Positions 16,796-26,601 of a stretch of DNA of 64,000 nt are shown here, piece after piece. A model generated the notes under the pieces. That model saw only the letters and a list, made by a program, of their open reading frames with translations, was not told the DNA's origin and did no database searches. Position numbers and translations under genes: made by a program. Location: NCBI GenBank assembly GCA_947625755.1, contig CANQPJ010000001.1, positions 124,001-188,000 on the forward strand, in the 5' to 3' direction. How positions within the stretch are numbered: the stretch's first letter is position 1; every line of letters starts with the position of its first letter. The stretch is from an uncultured Lachnospiraceae bacterium (GTDB lineage Bacteria > Bacillota > Clostridia > Lachnospirales > Lachnospiraceae).

Positions 16796-17251
16796 TTATA
16801 AAAAAAATATTAAAAAATTTTCAGCTAAAGTTCCTAAAACCATAACTATAAATGCAAATATTTTATTGAGAAGCGGCTTGTCGTTTTTTAAGAAAATATA
16901 TAAAATAATAATTTTTAATAAAGAATCGATGATACCGCTAAAACATATGATATTATGCGATTTTACAAAAACAACGACTGCACCCGATAATTTAAAGGAT
17001 TCCATTCCAAGTAAAATTGCATAAATTTTATCTCTGATTTTTGTCAGCGACACTAACAATGTTAATATGTAAAATCTCAAACAACTTATTAGTAAAAATA
17101 TATATGAGTCAATAAAATCAAATGTTTTCACACTATCTATTTCAAGATAAGAAAAATCTATGGAAATTATATTATATACAATCGTTCCCAATACAATGCC
17201 GATAATAATTCCATAGATTTTATAGTTTGTCCATAATGCCTTAAATTTCAT
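16796..17251 (-). CDS. Small membrane protein, SpoIIM-like
   Basis: 151 residues with about four hydrophobic segments (about 12-30, 45-75, 95-118 and 128-150). SpoIIM is part of the SpoIIDMP machine that drives engulfment of the forespore. The call rests mainly on position: spoIIM lies between the Nudix gene nudF and xerD in B. subtilis, and this gene has exactly those neighbours. The sequence itself is short for SpoIIM (usually about 200 residues) and shows no motif I can cite as decisive. It is A/T-rich even for this region. It could be an unrelated membrane protein. Confidence 0.45.
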   Translation of the reverse strand: MKFKALWTNYKIYGIIIGIVLGTIVYNIISIDFSYLEIDSVKTFDFIDSYIFLLISCLRFYILTLLVSLTKIRDKIYAILLGMESFKLSGAVVVFVKSHNIICFSGIIDSLLKIIILYIFLKNDKPLLNKIFAFIVMVLGTLAENFLIFFL

Positions 17252-17282
17252 AGGTTCCTCATAATACTGTTTTTATATTATA

Positions 17283-17822
17283 TTATTTCATACAGTATTT
17301 ATGATAATAAGTTAAAATGGAAGATACCGTTTTTGAATCATTAATTTCATTATTAACAATCATCTGTATCAGCTCCTCCACTTGAAACAGCTCGAGTTCA
17401 ATATCTTCATCCGGGTCAAGATGCCGTTTTGTCTTTTCTAAATTAAAGGCAACATAAACATCAATTGTTTCTCCCGAATAAGCAATCGCCGGCACAATCG
17501 TCTGCAAAAATTCCAAGCGGTCAGAGTGGTAACCTGTTTCTTCTTCTAATTCTCTTGCGGCGCACTGAATTGTAGGCTCATCAACAGAATCTTTTCCTCC
17601 TGCCGGAATTTCCAATGCAAATCTGTCTATTGCATTTCTCCATTGCCGTACCATAAGAATTCGTCCATCATCCAGCACAGGGATAACAGCGGCAGCCCCT
17701 TTATGTTTTAAATAATCCCATTTTACCTTATTTCCTTTTGGTGTGATTATTTCATCCTCACAAAACTGTAAAATTGCTCCCTCGTAAACTATATCTCTAT
17801 TGATTCTTTTAAATGGTTCCAT
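17283..17822 (-). CDS. nudF: Nudix hydrolase, ADP-ribose pyrophosphatase type
   Basis: 179 residues. Enzymes of this type split ADP-ribose to AMP and ribose 5-phosphate in the cytoplasm. The complete Nudix box Gx5Ex7REUxEExGU is visible as GKDSVDE followed by AARELEEETGY around residues 78-100. The N-terminal VYEGAILQFCEDEI strand is typical of the NudF/YffH group. It starts 31 bp upstream of the SpoIIM-like gene and follows proC by 9 bp, so proC-nudF are probably co-transcribed. Substrate is inferred from family resemblance and locus, not from a unique residue. Confidence 0.8.
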   Translation of the reverse strand: MEPFKRINRDIVYEGAILQFCEDEIITPKGNKVKWDYLKHKGAAAVIPVLDDGRILMVRQWRNAIDRFALEIPAGGKDSVDEPTIQCAARELEEETGYHSDRLEFLQTIVPAIAYSGETIDVYVAFNLEKTKRHLDPDEDIELELFQVEELIQMIVNNEINDSKTVSSILTYYHKYCMK

Positions 17823-17831
17823 TGTCTCTCC

Positions 17832-18623
17832 CTAAATTATTCCTTTACATTTATGAAAACATGCCTCTGTAGCTGCAAAAATGGACTTTCTAAATCCATT
17901 TCGTTCCAATTCTTCCACCGCTGTAATTGTCGTTCCTCCGGGAGAACATACCATATCCTTCAATTCTCCCGGATGTTTTTTTGTGTCTAACATTAATTTT
18001 GCGGAGCCTAAAACAGTCTGTGCCACAAATTCATAAGCATCATCTCTTTTCATACCACACTTGACAACACTGTCCGCCAAAGCTTCGATAAACATAAATA
18101 CATATGCCGGAGAGCTTCCACTGGCACATACAACAGAATCAATCAATGTTTCCGGAACAATTTTGATCTTTCCTACACTTTCAAATATTTTTTCTATAAT
18201 ATCTATTTCTTCTCTTTGAAAAATTTTTTCATCCAAGGCAATTCCTGTCATACCTTCTCCAACCATAGCTGGAGTATTCGGCATTGTTCTCACAGCCCTT
18301 CCTTCTCCTATTTTTTCTTTCAGCTGTTCCAGCGTTATTCCCGGTGCAAGAGAAATAATAATATGCTCCTTTGTAATTACAGGTCTTATTTCTTCCAATA
18401 CAACATCAAACATCTGCGGTTTAATGGCGAGTATAATATATTTTGCATGTTCAACAACCGTTCTATTGTTGTCAGCATATGTTATATCTTCTGCCTTTGC
18501 CAATTCCAACATTTTTTCTCTATTATTTCTATGGAAAATAATATCATTTCTATAAACAGATTTTATGCCTTTTAACAAGGCATATCCCATATTCCCCATG
18601 CCGATAAAACCTAATTTTGCCAT
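17832..18623 (-). CDS. proC: Pyrroline-5-carboxylate reductase
   Basis: 263 residues. It reduces 1-pyrroline-5-carboxylate to proline with NAD(P)H. The N-terminal Rossmann motif is GFIGMGNMGYAL. Further marks are AIKPQMFDVVL, RTMPNTPAMVGEGMT and the C-terminal signature SPAYVFMFIEALADS with SPGGTTITAV. An in-frame start at 18683 would add 20 unrelated residues; ATG 18623 with GGAGGT seven bases before it gives the canonical N-terminus and is chosen. proB and proA are not in this window. Confidence 0.92.
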   Translation of the reverse strand: MAKLGFIGMGNMGYALLKGIKSVYRNDIIFHRNNREKMLELAKAEDITYADNNRTVVEHAKYIILAIKPQMFDVVLEEIRPVITKEHIIISLAPGITLEQLKEKIGEGRAVRTMPNTPAMVGEGMTGIALDEKIFQREEIDIIEKIFESVGKIKIVPETLIDSVVCASGSSPAYVFMFIEALADSVVKCGMKRDDAYEFVAQTVLGSAKLMLDTKKHPGELKDMVCSPGGTTITAVEELERNGFRKSIFAATEACFHKCKGII

Positions 18624-18720
18624 AATGCTACCTCCGTTTTTAGTATAACACATTGTATGCACAATAAGCAATGCACCATACATCTCCTTTTATAAATTTA
18701 CTGCATTGTTAAAACATTAC

Positions 18721-18784
18721 ATAATAAAAGAGATATAGTAATAGAATATACGAAACGAATTCTATCGCTATACCTCTTTATTAT
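18721..18784 (-). terminator. Terminator of rny
   Basis: Long imperfect hairpin: ATAATAAAAGAGATATAG on one side and CTATACCTCTTTATTAT on the other, with a second pairing ATAGAAT/ATTCTAT inside. It sits 27 bp after the rny stop, ahead of proC. Confidence 0.6.
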
Positions 18785-18810
18785 ACATTTCTTATAAATT
18801 ATCGTAGATT

Positions 18811-20364
18811 TTATTTTGCGTAATCTATAGCTCTTGATTCCCTTATTACATTTACTTTTATCTGACCCGGATATTCTAATTCAGATTCAATCTGTTTTGA
18901 AATATCTCTAGCCATTAATACCATATCGGCATCAGTAATCTTTTCAGGAATAACCATAACTCGAACCTCTCTACCTGCCTGAATAGCAAAAGATTTTTCA
19001 ACGCCCTCGTATGAGTTTGTTATATCTTCTAACTGTTTTAATCTATTTGTATATGTTTCAAGTGTTTCACGTCTCGCACCTGGTCTGGCGGCTGAAATAG
19101 CATCAGCAGCTTGAACAATACATGCAATCAATGTTTCAGGTTCTACATCACCATGATGAGCCTCAACAGCATTGATAACAGTAGCTGATTCTTTATATTT
19201 TCTACATAAATCAACACCTAACTGTATATGTGTTCCTTCCATTTCGTGATCAACCGCTTTACCAATATCATGCAGCAAACCTGCCCGCTTGGCAAGTCTT
19301 ACGTCTAAACCAAGCTCGGATGCCAATAATCCTGATAAATGTGCCACTTCTATAGAATGCTTTAATGCATTTTGTCCATAACTTGTTCTAAACTTCATTT
19401 TACCCAGAAGTTTAACAAGTTCCGGATGAATTCCATGTACACCGACTTCCAGTGTTGCCGACTCGCCTTCCTCGCGGATCATGGTTTGCACCTCTTTTTG
19501 CGCTTTGTTAACCATTTCTTCAATTCGTGTCGGCTGGATACGTCCATCAACAATAAGTTTTTCAAGGGCTATACGTGCCACCTCTCGCCTAATAGGATCA
19601 AATCCAGATAAAACAACTGCCTCCGGTGTATCATCAATAATCAAATCAACACCTGTAAGCGATTCAAGAGTTCTAATATTTCTTCCCTCTCTACCAATTA
19701 TTCGACCTTTCATTTCATCATTAGGTAATGAAACTACTGAAATTGTTGTTTCAGAAACATGGTCTGTTGCACATTTCTGAATTGCATTAACAACATATTC
19801 TTTTGCTTTTTTATCAGCATCTTCTTTTGCCTGATTTTCCAACTCTTTAATTAATTTAGCAGTTTCAATTTTAATTTCTTCTTCAACAGTTTTTAATAAA
19901 TATTCTTTTGCTTGTTCGGAGGTTAATCCAGAGATTCTTTCAAGTTCCTGTACGCGCTGTTCACTTAATTTATCTACTTTTGCCTTTGTCTTATCCAATT
20001 CTTCTTCTTTGGCTTTAAGACTGTTCTCCTTCTTATCAAGGCTTTCCGACTTCTTTTCTACTGCTTCTTCCTTGTTAAGAACCCGCTTTTCATAGCGTTG
20101 TACTTCAGCTCTTCGTTCTTTAATTTCTTTATCCAGCTCATTTTTAGTCTTTAAATTTTCTTCTTTTGCTTCTAAAAGAGCTTCTTTTTTCTTTGATTCA
20201 GCAGTTTTAATGGCATCATCAATAATCTGACGTGCTTTTTCATCTGCTGTTCCAATTTTTTTCTCGACAGACGCTTTTCTTACAGCTACTGCGATAAAAG
20301 CAGAAATTATAGAAAATACTATAGCTATCACAACACATATGATAATCCAAGTAGTTTCACTCAC
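18811..20364 (-). CDS. rny: Ribonuclease Y
   Basis: 517 residues, the standard length. RNase Y is a membrane-anchored endoribonuclease that starts mRNA decay in many Firmicutes. The layout is: N-terminal membrane helix ([20 protein letters not shown]); long charged coiled coil (about 30-200); KH domain (about 210-270, [15 protein letters not shown]); HD domain (about 330-430, [13 protein letters not shown] and [12 protein letters not shown]); and a C-terminal domain. The start is a GTG with GGAGGT six bases upstream. The SD lies in a small hairpin, AGGAG-GTG-CTCCT, directly before the GTG. It is followed by a terminator and stands alone. Confidence 0.95.
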   Translation of the reverse strand: MSETTWIIICVVIAIVFSIISAFIAVAVRKASVEKKIGTADEKARQIIDDAIKTAESKKKEALLEAKEENLKTKNELDKEIKERRAEVQRYEKRVLNKEEAVEKKSESLDKKENSLKAKEEELDKTKAKVDKLSEQRVQELERISGLTSEQAKEYLLKTVEEEIKIETAKLIKELENQAKEDADKKAKEYVVNAIQKCATDHVSETTISVVSLPNDEMKGRIIGREGRNIRTLESLTGVDLIIDDTPEAVVLSGFDPIRREVARIALEKLIVDGRIQPTRIEEMVNKAQKEVQTMIREEGESATLEVGVHGIHPELVKLLGKMKFRTSYGQNALKHSIEVAHLSGLLASELGLDVRLAKRAGLLHDIGKAVDHEMEGTHIQLGVDLCRKYKESATVINAVEAHHGDVEPETLIACIVQAADAISAARPGARRETLETYTNRLKQLEDITNSYEGVEKSFAIQAGREVRVMVIPEKITDADMVLMARDISKQIESELEYPGQIKVNVIRESRAIDYAK

Positions 20365-20377
20365 AGGAGCACCTCCT
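20362..20377 (-). promoter_or_regulatory. rny ribosome binding site folded in a 5-bp hairpin before a GTG start
   Basis: On the minus strand AGGAG, GTG, CTCCT, then the GTG start codon. The anti-SD CTCCT lies between SD and start codon, so the ribosome site can be closed on itself. Confidence 0.5.
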
Positions 20378-20513
20378 TATTAAATTTTCATTGTACAATA
20401 CAACATATATATTCTACTTGAATAATAATATTATGTCAAGTAAAGCTATCATCAATAATAAATTTTTTACTATATATTGTGTATTTTCCAAAATAAATAT
20501 CAAACATATTGTA

Positions 20514-21113
20514 TTAAATCAGGTAATCCATCACTACTCTTTTTACATCATCATAGGCATAACCTTTTCCCAGTAAATACCTGTATAATTTTTCCAAATC
20601 TTTTTTATCACTTAAATCATATTTTGATACTCTTTTTTCAATAACTTTCCTTAAAGAAGATTCATCGGAAAAACCTGTCTCCTCCAGAGCTTTATTAATC
20701 ATTGATTTTGATATTCCTTTTAATAACAGATCCTGTACAATCTGCCGCCCGGACTTTGAGGATGCTTTATATTCGATATAGAGCATGGCATATCTATAAT
20801 CATTAATTAAATCATATTCTGACAAATATTCTATGACTTTTTGAATCACATCTGTCGGATAAAAACCTGATTTTAATTTATCTGTGATTTGTTTTTCTGT
20901 CTTATATGAATGATCCAGAATATAAAGAGCCCTTTCACGGGCTCTTTTATATAGAATTTCATGAATTAACTGATATTGATTTTCATTGATACAGGCACCT
21001 TCCTGTATATTTAGTTTTTTTACTTCACCCTTGTATAGCAGAAAGTCAACGTTATTGTCCAAAAAAATATGCCATCTGTTGCCTTGTTGCTCTAATTTTC
21101 TTACAGTATACAT
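20514..21113 (-). CDS. recX: Regulatory protein RecX
   Basis: 199 residues. RecX binds RecA filaments and limits or modulates their activity. The C-terminal two thirds show three tandem three-helix repeats with family signatures: ARERALYILDHSYKTEKQI, KVIEYLSEYDLINDYRYA and GRQIVQDLLLKGISKSMI. The N-terminal 60 residues are beta-rich, as in the longer RecX proteins of Firmicutes. It starts one base after recA on the same strand and must share its LexA-controlled message. Confidence 0.9.
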   Translation of the reverse strand: MYTVRKLEQQGNRWHIFLDNNVDFLLYKGEVKKLNIQEGACINENQYQLIHEILYKRARERALYILDHSYKTEKQITDKLKSGFYPTDVIQKVIEYLSEYDLINDYRYAMLYIEYKASSKSGRQIVQDLLLKGISKSMINKALEETGFSDESSLRKVIEKRVSKYDLSDKKDLEKLYRYLLGKGYAYDDVKRVVMDYLI

Positions 21114-21114
21114 A

Positions 21115-22152
21115 TTATTCCTTTATATTTTCCTGTGATTCATCTGGATTTTCTTCATCTTTCGGAAGATAAAATTCCCTGACTTTTGCCTCTACATCTT
21201 CCATAATTGCAGGATTTTCTATAAAATACTTTTTGGCATTTTCACGCCCCTGCCCAATCTTTTCTCCATTATAGGCATACCATGAACCACTCTTGATAAC
21301 CACGCCGCAATTTGCTGCCAAATCGAGTATGTCGCCCTCTTTAGAAATACCTTTTCCAAACATAATATCAAATTCCGCTTCTTTAAAAGGCGGTGCAACC
21401 TTATTTTTGACAACCTTTACTCTTGCCCTGTTGCCAACCATCTCTCCCCCTGTTTTCAATGTTTCAATTCTTCTTACATCAAGTCTGACAGAAGCATAAA
21501 ATTTTAATGCACGTCCACCTGTGGTTGTCTCCGGGTTGCCAAACATTACACCTATCTTTTCTCTTAACTGATTGATAAATACAACTGTACAACCTGTCTT
21601 GTTCATAATACCTGTGAGTTTTCTCAATGCCTGCGACATCAGTCTGGCATGCTGTCCCATATGAGAATCTCCCATATCTCCATCAATTTCAGCTTTTGGG
21701 ACCAATGCTGCAACTGAATCGACAATGATAATATCGACTGCGCCGGAGCGAACCATCGTTTCTGTAATTTCCAATGCCTGCTCGCCATAATCAGGCTGTG
21801 CAATATATAAATTATCAATATCCACACCTATTGCTTTTGCATAAACCGGATCTAATGCATGCTCTGCATCAATAAATCCTGCCACACCGCCCCTTTTCTG
21901 TGTTTCAGCTATCATATGTAATGCTACCGTGGTCTTACCACTGGACTCGGGTCCGTATATTTCTACTACTCTGCCTTTTGGAATACCGCCGATTCCAAGA
22001 GCCAGATCCAGACTCAATGAGCCGGTAGGAATGGTTTCTACATTTATTTTTTTACCGGAATCTCCTAATTTCATAATCGCACCCTTACCGTGCTGTTTTT
22101 CAATTTGAGATATTGCCGCATCTAATGCTTTTAATTTTTCTTCTTTATTCAT
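21115..22152 (-). CDS. recA: Recombinase RecA
   Basis: 345 residues, normal length, with no intein. RecA forms filaments on single-stranded DNA, exchanges strands, and triggers LexA cleavage. Visible motifs are the Walker [26 protein letters not shown], the Walker B strand [14 protein letters not shown], and the L2-region stretch [21 protein letters not shown]. The C-terminus is acidic, as usual. Its promoter overlaps a perfect Firmicutes LexA box, and recX follows one base downstream. Confidence 0.97.
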   Translation of the reverse strand: MNKEEKLKALDAAISQIEKQHGKGAIMKLGDSGKKINVETIPTGSLSLDLALGIGGIPKGRVVEIYGPESSGKTTVALHMIAETQKRGGVAGFIDAEHALDPVYAKAIGVDIDNLYIAQPDYGEQALEITETMVRSGAVDIIIVDSVAALVPKAEIDGDMGDSHMGQHARLMSQALRKLTGIMNKTGCTVVFINQLREKIGVMFGNPETTTGGRALKFYASVRLDVRRIETLKTGGEMVGNRARVKVVKNKVAPPFKEAEFDIMFGKGISKEGDILDLAANCGVVIKSGSWYAYNGEKIGQGRENAKKYFIENPAIMEDVEAKVREFYLPKDEENPDESQENIKE

Positions 22153-22170
22153 AATATTTCCCTTTCCATT

Positions 22171-22184
22171 CGAACTTATGTTCG
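22171..22184 (-). promoter_or_regulatory. LexA operator (SOS box) of recA-recX
   Basis: CGAACTTATGTTCG matches the Firmicutes SOS consensus CGAACN4GTTCG at every fixed position. It lies 10 bp downstream of the -10 hexamer, over the likely transcription start, where bound LexA would block initiation. Confidence 0.9.
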
Positions 22185-22193
22185 TTTACTGTT

Positions 22194-22222
22194 ATAATAA
22201 TACATTCCTGTGTTTGTGTCAA
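22194..22222 (-). promoter_or_regulatory. SigmaA-type promoter of recA-recX
   Basis: On the minus strand TTGACA, 17 bases, TATTAT. The LexA box follows immediately. Confidence 0.8.
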
Positions 22223-22332
22223 CAATTATTTTATGCTATCTATTATATTATTTATTCATTCAATATGCAACACTTTTAAATTGAGGATACATTGCACGAT
22301 AATCATTGTTTAGATATTAATTTTCTCATTAT

Positions 22333-22386
22333 AAAAAAGAAGGATTAATAAATCTAAATATAATTTTTATTAATCACTTCTTTTAT
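22333..22386 (-). terminator. Terminator of the aminotransferase gene
   Basis: AAAAGAAGGATTAATAAA pairs with TTTATTAATCACTTCTTTT around an A/T-rich loop, with one small mismatch region; a U-run follows on the minus strand. The rest of the 22223-22474 gap is A/T-rich and empty. Confidence 0.6.
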
Positions 22387-22474
22387 TCAATATGAATTAT
22401 GTAATTTTTCTGTAATGCTGTCACATCATTGTAGTTATAAACAGCTTTTTATCCGTGACAGTTTATCGGTTTTA

Positions 22475-23758
22475 TTATTTACCCAGCATTTTTTGCAGGG
22501 TTGCAATTTTAACACAAACAACTAAAATTCTACTTGCTTTTGTCAACTCCTCCGGTGTCGCATAAGATGGTGCAATCCGGATATTTTTATCTTCCGGATC
22601 TTTTCCATAAGGAAATGTTGCTCCGGCGTTTGTCAAAACCATACCGGCTGCTTTACACATATCCACGACTTTTTTTGCACACCCTTCTGTAATATCTAAT
22701 GAAATAAAATATCCGCCTCGTGGATTTGTCCACTTTCCGATTCCGGTCGGCTTTAATTCTGCTTCCAGCATATCCAGCACTGCCTTGAATTTAGGTCTCA
22801 TTTTCTCTGCATGTTTCATCATATGTGCTTTGATCTCATCAAAATCATTGAAAAACTTGACATGCCTTATCTGGTTTATTTTATCATAACCGATTGTCTG
22901 AATGGTCATCTGTTTTTTGATCGAATCAATATTTGCTTTGGATGTAGCCATCGCTGCTACACCTGCACCGGAAAATGTAATCTTTGATGTTGAAGCAAAT
23001 TCATATACCATGTCAGGATTTCCTGCTTTTTCACATTCAGAAATAATATCAAGAATTTCATCCTGATTTTCCTCATATAAATGATGCACCGCATAGGCAT
23101 TATCCCAATAAATTCTAAAATCTTTAGCTTTTGGCTGTAATTTTGCCATTCTTCTTACCACTTCATCGGAATAGGAAATTCCTGTCGGGTTTGAATATTT
23201 TGGAACACACCAAATACCTTTAATTGTCTCATCTTCCGACACCAGCTTTTCTACCATATCCATATCCGGACCATTATCATCCATCGGAACATTAATCATT
23301 TCTATACCAAAATGTTCGGTAATTGCAAAATGTCTGTCATATCCCGGAACAGGACAGAGCCATTTTACCTTTTCCAGCTTACACCAAGGTGTATTTCCTA
23401 ACACACCGTGCGTAAAAGACCTTGAAATTGAATCGTACATAATATTCAAACTTGCATTTCCATAGACAATAACATTTTCCGGCGATGTCCCCATAATAGC
23501 CGCCATCATCTTTTTAGATTCCGGAATACCATCTAATACTCCATAATTTCTACAATCAAATCCGTCTGAAGAAATCATATCAGATTTGCTGTTTAACACA
23601 TCAAGCATTCCCATGGAAAGCTCCAGCTGGTCTGTTCCCGGTTTTCCTCTTGACATATCAAGACTAATATTATCCTGACATATTTTCTTATATTCTTCTT
23701 CTAAAAGTTGCAGTTCCTTTTTAAGCTCTTCTTCTCCCATTTCCTTGTATGCTGACAT
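22475..23758 (-). CDS. Aspartate aminotransferase, class Ic (AspT-like)
   Basis: 427 residues. It is a pyridoxal-phosphate fold-type I aminotransferase that likely interconverts aspartate and oxaloacetate with glutamate/2-oxoglutarate. The N-terminal stretch NISLDMSRGKPGTDQLEL is the mark of the class Ic group known from Corynebacterium AspT. The PLP-binding lysine is in FASTSKITFSGAGVAAM. Further marks are NPTGISYSDEVVRRMA and YWDNAYAVHHL. It occupies the place where many Firmicutes have cinA between pgsA and recA. Substrate assignment is by family only. Confidence 0.75.
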   Translation of the reverse strand: MSAYKEMGEEELKKELQLLEEEYKKICQDNISLDMSRGKPGTDQLELSMGMLDVLNSKSDMISSDGFDCRNYGVLDGIPESKKMMAAIMGTSPENVIVYGNASLNIMYDSISRSFTHGVLGNTPWCKLEKVKWLCPVPGYDRHFAITEHFGIEMINVPMDDNGPDMDMVEKLVSEDETIKGIWCVPKYSNPTGISYSDEVVRRMAKLQPKAKDFRIYWDNAYAVHHLYEENQDEILDIISECEKAGNPDMVYEFASTSKITFSGAGVAAMATSKANIDSIKKQMTIQTIGYDKINQIRHVKFFNDFDEIKAHMMKHAEKMRPKFKAVLDMLEAELKPTGIGKWTNPRGGYFISLDITEGCAKKVVDMCKAAGMVLTNAGATFPYGKDPEDKNIRIAPSYATPEELTKASRILVVCVKIATLQKMLGK

Positions 23759-23777
23759 ATTTTTCTCCTCCTGAAAA

Positions 23778-24314
23778 TTAGTTTTTTAGTACCTCGATAT
23801 TCTTGTACACATACTCAATCATAGAAATAATTGTCAATATAAGAGATATCCAGATTAACGCCCATCCTATAATATCCAATATTTCATTTTTTAACGGCGT
23901 ATTAATAATGAGCACAACAATCATCACCATGGAGAAAGCTGTTTTAAACTTTCCCCACCATCCTGCAGCCAGAACAATACCCTGGTCTGCGGCTAAAATT
24001 CTAAATCCACTGATAAACAATTCTCTGCTTATAATTATAATTACAATCCATGCAGGAATCATAGCCGGACTTAAACATATCAATGCGGCACTCACTAACA
24101 GCTTATCTGCCAATGGGTCCATAAACTTTCCAAAATTCGTAACAAGATTATATTTTCTGGCAATCTTTCCATCGAGCAAATCCGTTAAACTTGCTAAAAT
24201 AAAAATCAGAACAGCTATGTAATAATTGTAAGGAATCGCTGTAATAAGCATCATCGCTACAAATGCCGGTATACAAAATACTCTGAAAATTGTAAGTCTG
24301 TTTGGTAAATTCAT
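23778..24314 (-). CDS. pgsA: CDP-diacylglycerol-glycerol-3-phosphate 3-phosphatidyltransferase
   Basis: 178 residues with about four membrane helices. It makes phosphatidylglycerol phosphate, the precursor of phosphatidylglycerol, which is itself the donor for LtaS-type enzymes such as the one at 12228. The CDP-alcohol phosphotransferase signature DGx2ARx8Gx3Dx3D is complete as LLDGKIARKYNL followed by GKFMDPLADK. It starts 15 bp after rimO, the usual rimO-pgsA arrangement of Firmicutes. Confidence 0.92.
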   Translation of the reverse strand: MNLPNRLTIFRVFCIPAFVAMMLITAIPYNYYIAVLIFILASLTDLLDGKIARKYNLVTNFGKFMDPLADKLLVSAALICLSPAMIPAWIVIIIISRELFISGFRILAADQGIVLAAGWWGKFKTAFSMVMIVVLIINTPLKNEILDIIGWALIWISLILTIISMIEYVYKNIEVLKN

Positions 24315-24329
24315 CTTTCCTCCTAACTA

Positions 24330-25658
24330 CTAGTCAGCTATTTCGCCAATCAAGTCATAATCATTGGTTCCGGTAACTATTACTTTCACAAAATCACCGG
24401 TTATTAATTCCTCATCTGTAATAACAAATATGTTGCTATCCACTCCCGGGCAATCCATATATGTTCTTGCCAGATATGCATGCTCGCCGGATATTTTTCC
24501 TTCAATCATTGCAATGTAAGTCTTTCCTACATATTTTTCTGATAAATCAAATACAATTTCCTGTTGAAGTTCCATTATATCATTTTTTCTGGCAATTTTT
24601 GTCTCCTCATCTATCTGATTTGGCATTTTTTCTGCCGGAGTATTTTCTTCAAGAGAATATGTAAAAACCCCCAACCGGTCAAACTCCATCTCGTCTATAA
24701 AATCCATCAATATTTGGTGGTCTTCCTTTGTTTCACCCGGAAAACCGGTAATTAATGTAGTACGCAAAATAATATCCGGAATTTTCTTTCTTAATTTTCT
24801 AATTATTTTCTTTAATTGCTCATTATTTGTTTTTCTTCCCATGCACTTCAATATTTTATCACTCGCATGTTGAATCGGAATATCCATATAATGACAAATC
24901 TTTTTTTCTTCTGCAATGGTATCTATTAATTCATCATATATTTCCTCCGGATAGCAATATAGAAGCCTTATCCAGTGAATCCCTTCTATTTTTGCCAACT
25001 CTTTCAGAAGAATATGCAGGGACTTTTTTCCATAAAGATCAATCCCATACATGGTTGTTTCCTGTGCGACTAAAATTAATTCCTTAACGCCACGCTCTGC
25101 CAGTTCTTCTGCCTCTTTGATAAGCGTTTTCATTTCCACACTTCGATAACTTCCTCTGATTTTAGGTATAATGCAATATGTACAATGCTTATCACATCCT
25201 TCTGCAATTTTGAGATAAGCAAAACTTCCCATGCTTGATAAATTTCTGGGTGCATTTACTCCGGAGAGTTTATCAATATTATCAATTACCTGTATTTTAT
25301 TTTTATGAGCCAGATAATCATCTATAGTCTCTGCAATACTTTCAATCGCTGTTGTACCTATGCAAATATCTATTTCAGGAATTTCTGTTTTAATTTCTTT
25401 ATAATATCTTTGCGCAAGGCATCCTGCTAAAACTAAAACCTTACATCTTCCCTCTTCTTTATATCTTGCCATTTCGAAAATCGTTTGAATACTTTCTTCT
25501 TTGGCGTCATGGATAAAACAGCAGCTATTAATTATAATAATATCTGCTTCTCTTTCATCATCCGTAAACTCATATCCGGCATTTGATAAAATCCCTGACA
25601 TATGTTCAGAATCCACTAAATTTTTATCACATCCTAATGAAATAAACAGTACCTTCAA
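24330..25658 (-). CDS. rimO: Ribosomal protein S12 methylthiotransferase
   Basis: 442 residues. RimO is a radical-SAM enzyme that methylthiolates an aspartate of ribosomal protein S12. The N-terminal UPF0004 domain has its cluster cysteines (SLGCDKNLVDSE, INSCCFIHDA, LAGCLAQRY). The radical-SAM CxxxCxxC motif is GCDKHCTYCIIP near residue 155. A TRAM domain closes the protein (about 375-440). The SLGCDKNLVD start distinguishes it from the tRNA enzyme MiaB, which has CQMN there. It is 15 bp upstream of pgsA. Confidence 0.94.
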   Translation of the reverse strand: MKVLFISLGCDKNLVDSEHMSGILSNAGYEFTDDEREADIIIINSCCFIHDAKEESIQTIFEMARYKEEGRCKVLVLAGCLAQRYYKEIKTEIPEIDICIGTTAIESIAETIDDYLAHKNKIQVIDNIDKLSGVNAPRNLSSMGSFAYLKIAEGCDKHCTYCIIPKIRGSYRSVEMKTLIKEAEELAERGVKELILVAQETTMYGIDLYGKKSLHILLKELAKIEGIHWIRLLYCYPEEIYDELIDTIAEEKKICHYMDIPIQHASDKILKCMGRKTNNEQLKKIIRKLRKKIPDIILRTTLITGFPGETKEDHQILMDFIDEMEFDRLGVFTYSLEENTPAEKMPNQIDEETKIARKNDIMELQQEIVFDLSEKYVGKTYIAMIEGKISGEHAYLARTYMDCPGVDSNIFVITDEELITGDFVKVIVTGTNDYDLIGEIAD

Positions 25659-25713
25659 AATGACTCCCTGATTTTATCTATTATTACATAAGAAAAAAGT
25701 GCCGACAGACACT

Positions 25714-25956
25714 TTATTCTTCATCCTCACCTAAAATTCTAATTTTAGATTCACATAACTCTTCCACAGCAATCGACAAAGGTTTCATACCTTCCGTCTC
25801 CTTGTTCAGCAGAGGCTGGTCGCCGGATATAATTTGTCTCGCTCTCTTTGAAGTAGCCATTACAATGGAATATCTACTCTGAACTACCGGTTGTTCGCCA
25901 TCTTCCACTGCGCTGTTTGCCACTTCCATTAAATCTGAATATGATGGGTGTAACAT
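25714..25956 (-). CDS. rpoZ: RNA polymerase omega subunit
   Basis: 80 residues. Omega helps fold and assemble the beta-prime subunit. The core pattern is present: MEVANSAVEDG, YSIVMATSKRARQIISG and the acidic end ESKIRILGEDEE. It starts two bases after gmk in the usual yicC-gmk-rpoZ order. Confidence 0.9.
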   Translation of the reverse strand: MLHPSYSDLMEVANSAVEDGEQPVVQSRYSIVMATSKRARQIISGDQPLLNKETEGMKPLSIAVEELCESKIRILGEDEE

Positions 25957-25958
25957 TA

Positions 25959-26585
25959 TTACTCTCCTTTCGCGAATTCTAAAACTTCGCTCTTAATTTG
26001 ATTAACAAAATCCATACCAAGTGAAGCAGGATGGTTGTTATTCTTTATATTTTCAATATGCATTGCACATTTGTCAACTTCATCGTTTAAAACATAATAA
26101 TCATATTTTTCAATATTTTCTGTCTCTTGTGCTGCTTTCTTTAACCTCTCAATAATCACATCTTCCGATTCTGTCTGACGTCCCACCAGTCTTTTTTTTA
26201 ATTCTGCAGCACTAGGTGGTAATATAAAAATCAAAATTGCATCCGGTTTATTTGCCTTAACCTGCAGCGCCCCTTTGGTTTCAATTTCTAATATAACATC
26301 ATTCCCATTTTCAAGGCTCTCTTCCACAAAATCCCTTGGAGTACCATAATAGTGGTCGACATATCCCGCATACTCTAACAGCTTGTTTTCCTTTATCATT
26401 TTTTCAAACTCTTCATTTGTTATAAAATGATAATGTACGCCGGGAATTTCATTCTCACGTGGTTCTCTAGTCGTTACGGAAACTGAAAATCTGTATTTAT
26501 CATTATGCTCCATTAAATAATTAGTGACCGTACCCTTTCCTACTCCTGAAAACCCTGATATAACTAATAATTTACCTTTTTTCAT
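25959..26585 (-). CDS. gmk: Guanylate kinase
   Basis: 208 residues. It phosphorylates GMP to GDP. The P-loop is ISGFSGVGKGTVTNYL, and the GMP-binding region is VSVTTREPRENEIPGVHYHF, followed by YAGYVDHYYGTPRDFVEE. It lies between yicC (16 bp before) and rpoZ (2 bp after); the remA gene often found here in Bacilli is absent. Confidence 0.95.
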   Translation of the reverse strand: MKKGKLLVISGFSGVGKGTVTNYLMEHNDKYRFSVSVTTREPRENEIPGVHYHFITNEEFEKMIKENKLLEYAGYVDHYYGTPRDFVEESLENGNDVILEIETKGALQVKANKPDAILIFILPPSAAELKKRLVGRQTESEDVIIERLKKAAQETENIEKYDYYVLNDEVDKCAMHIENIKNNNHPASLGMDFVNQIKSEVLEFAKGE

Positions 26586-26601
26586 AAATCTTCACTCTTT
26601 A

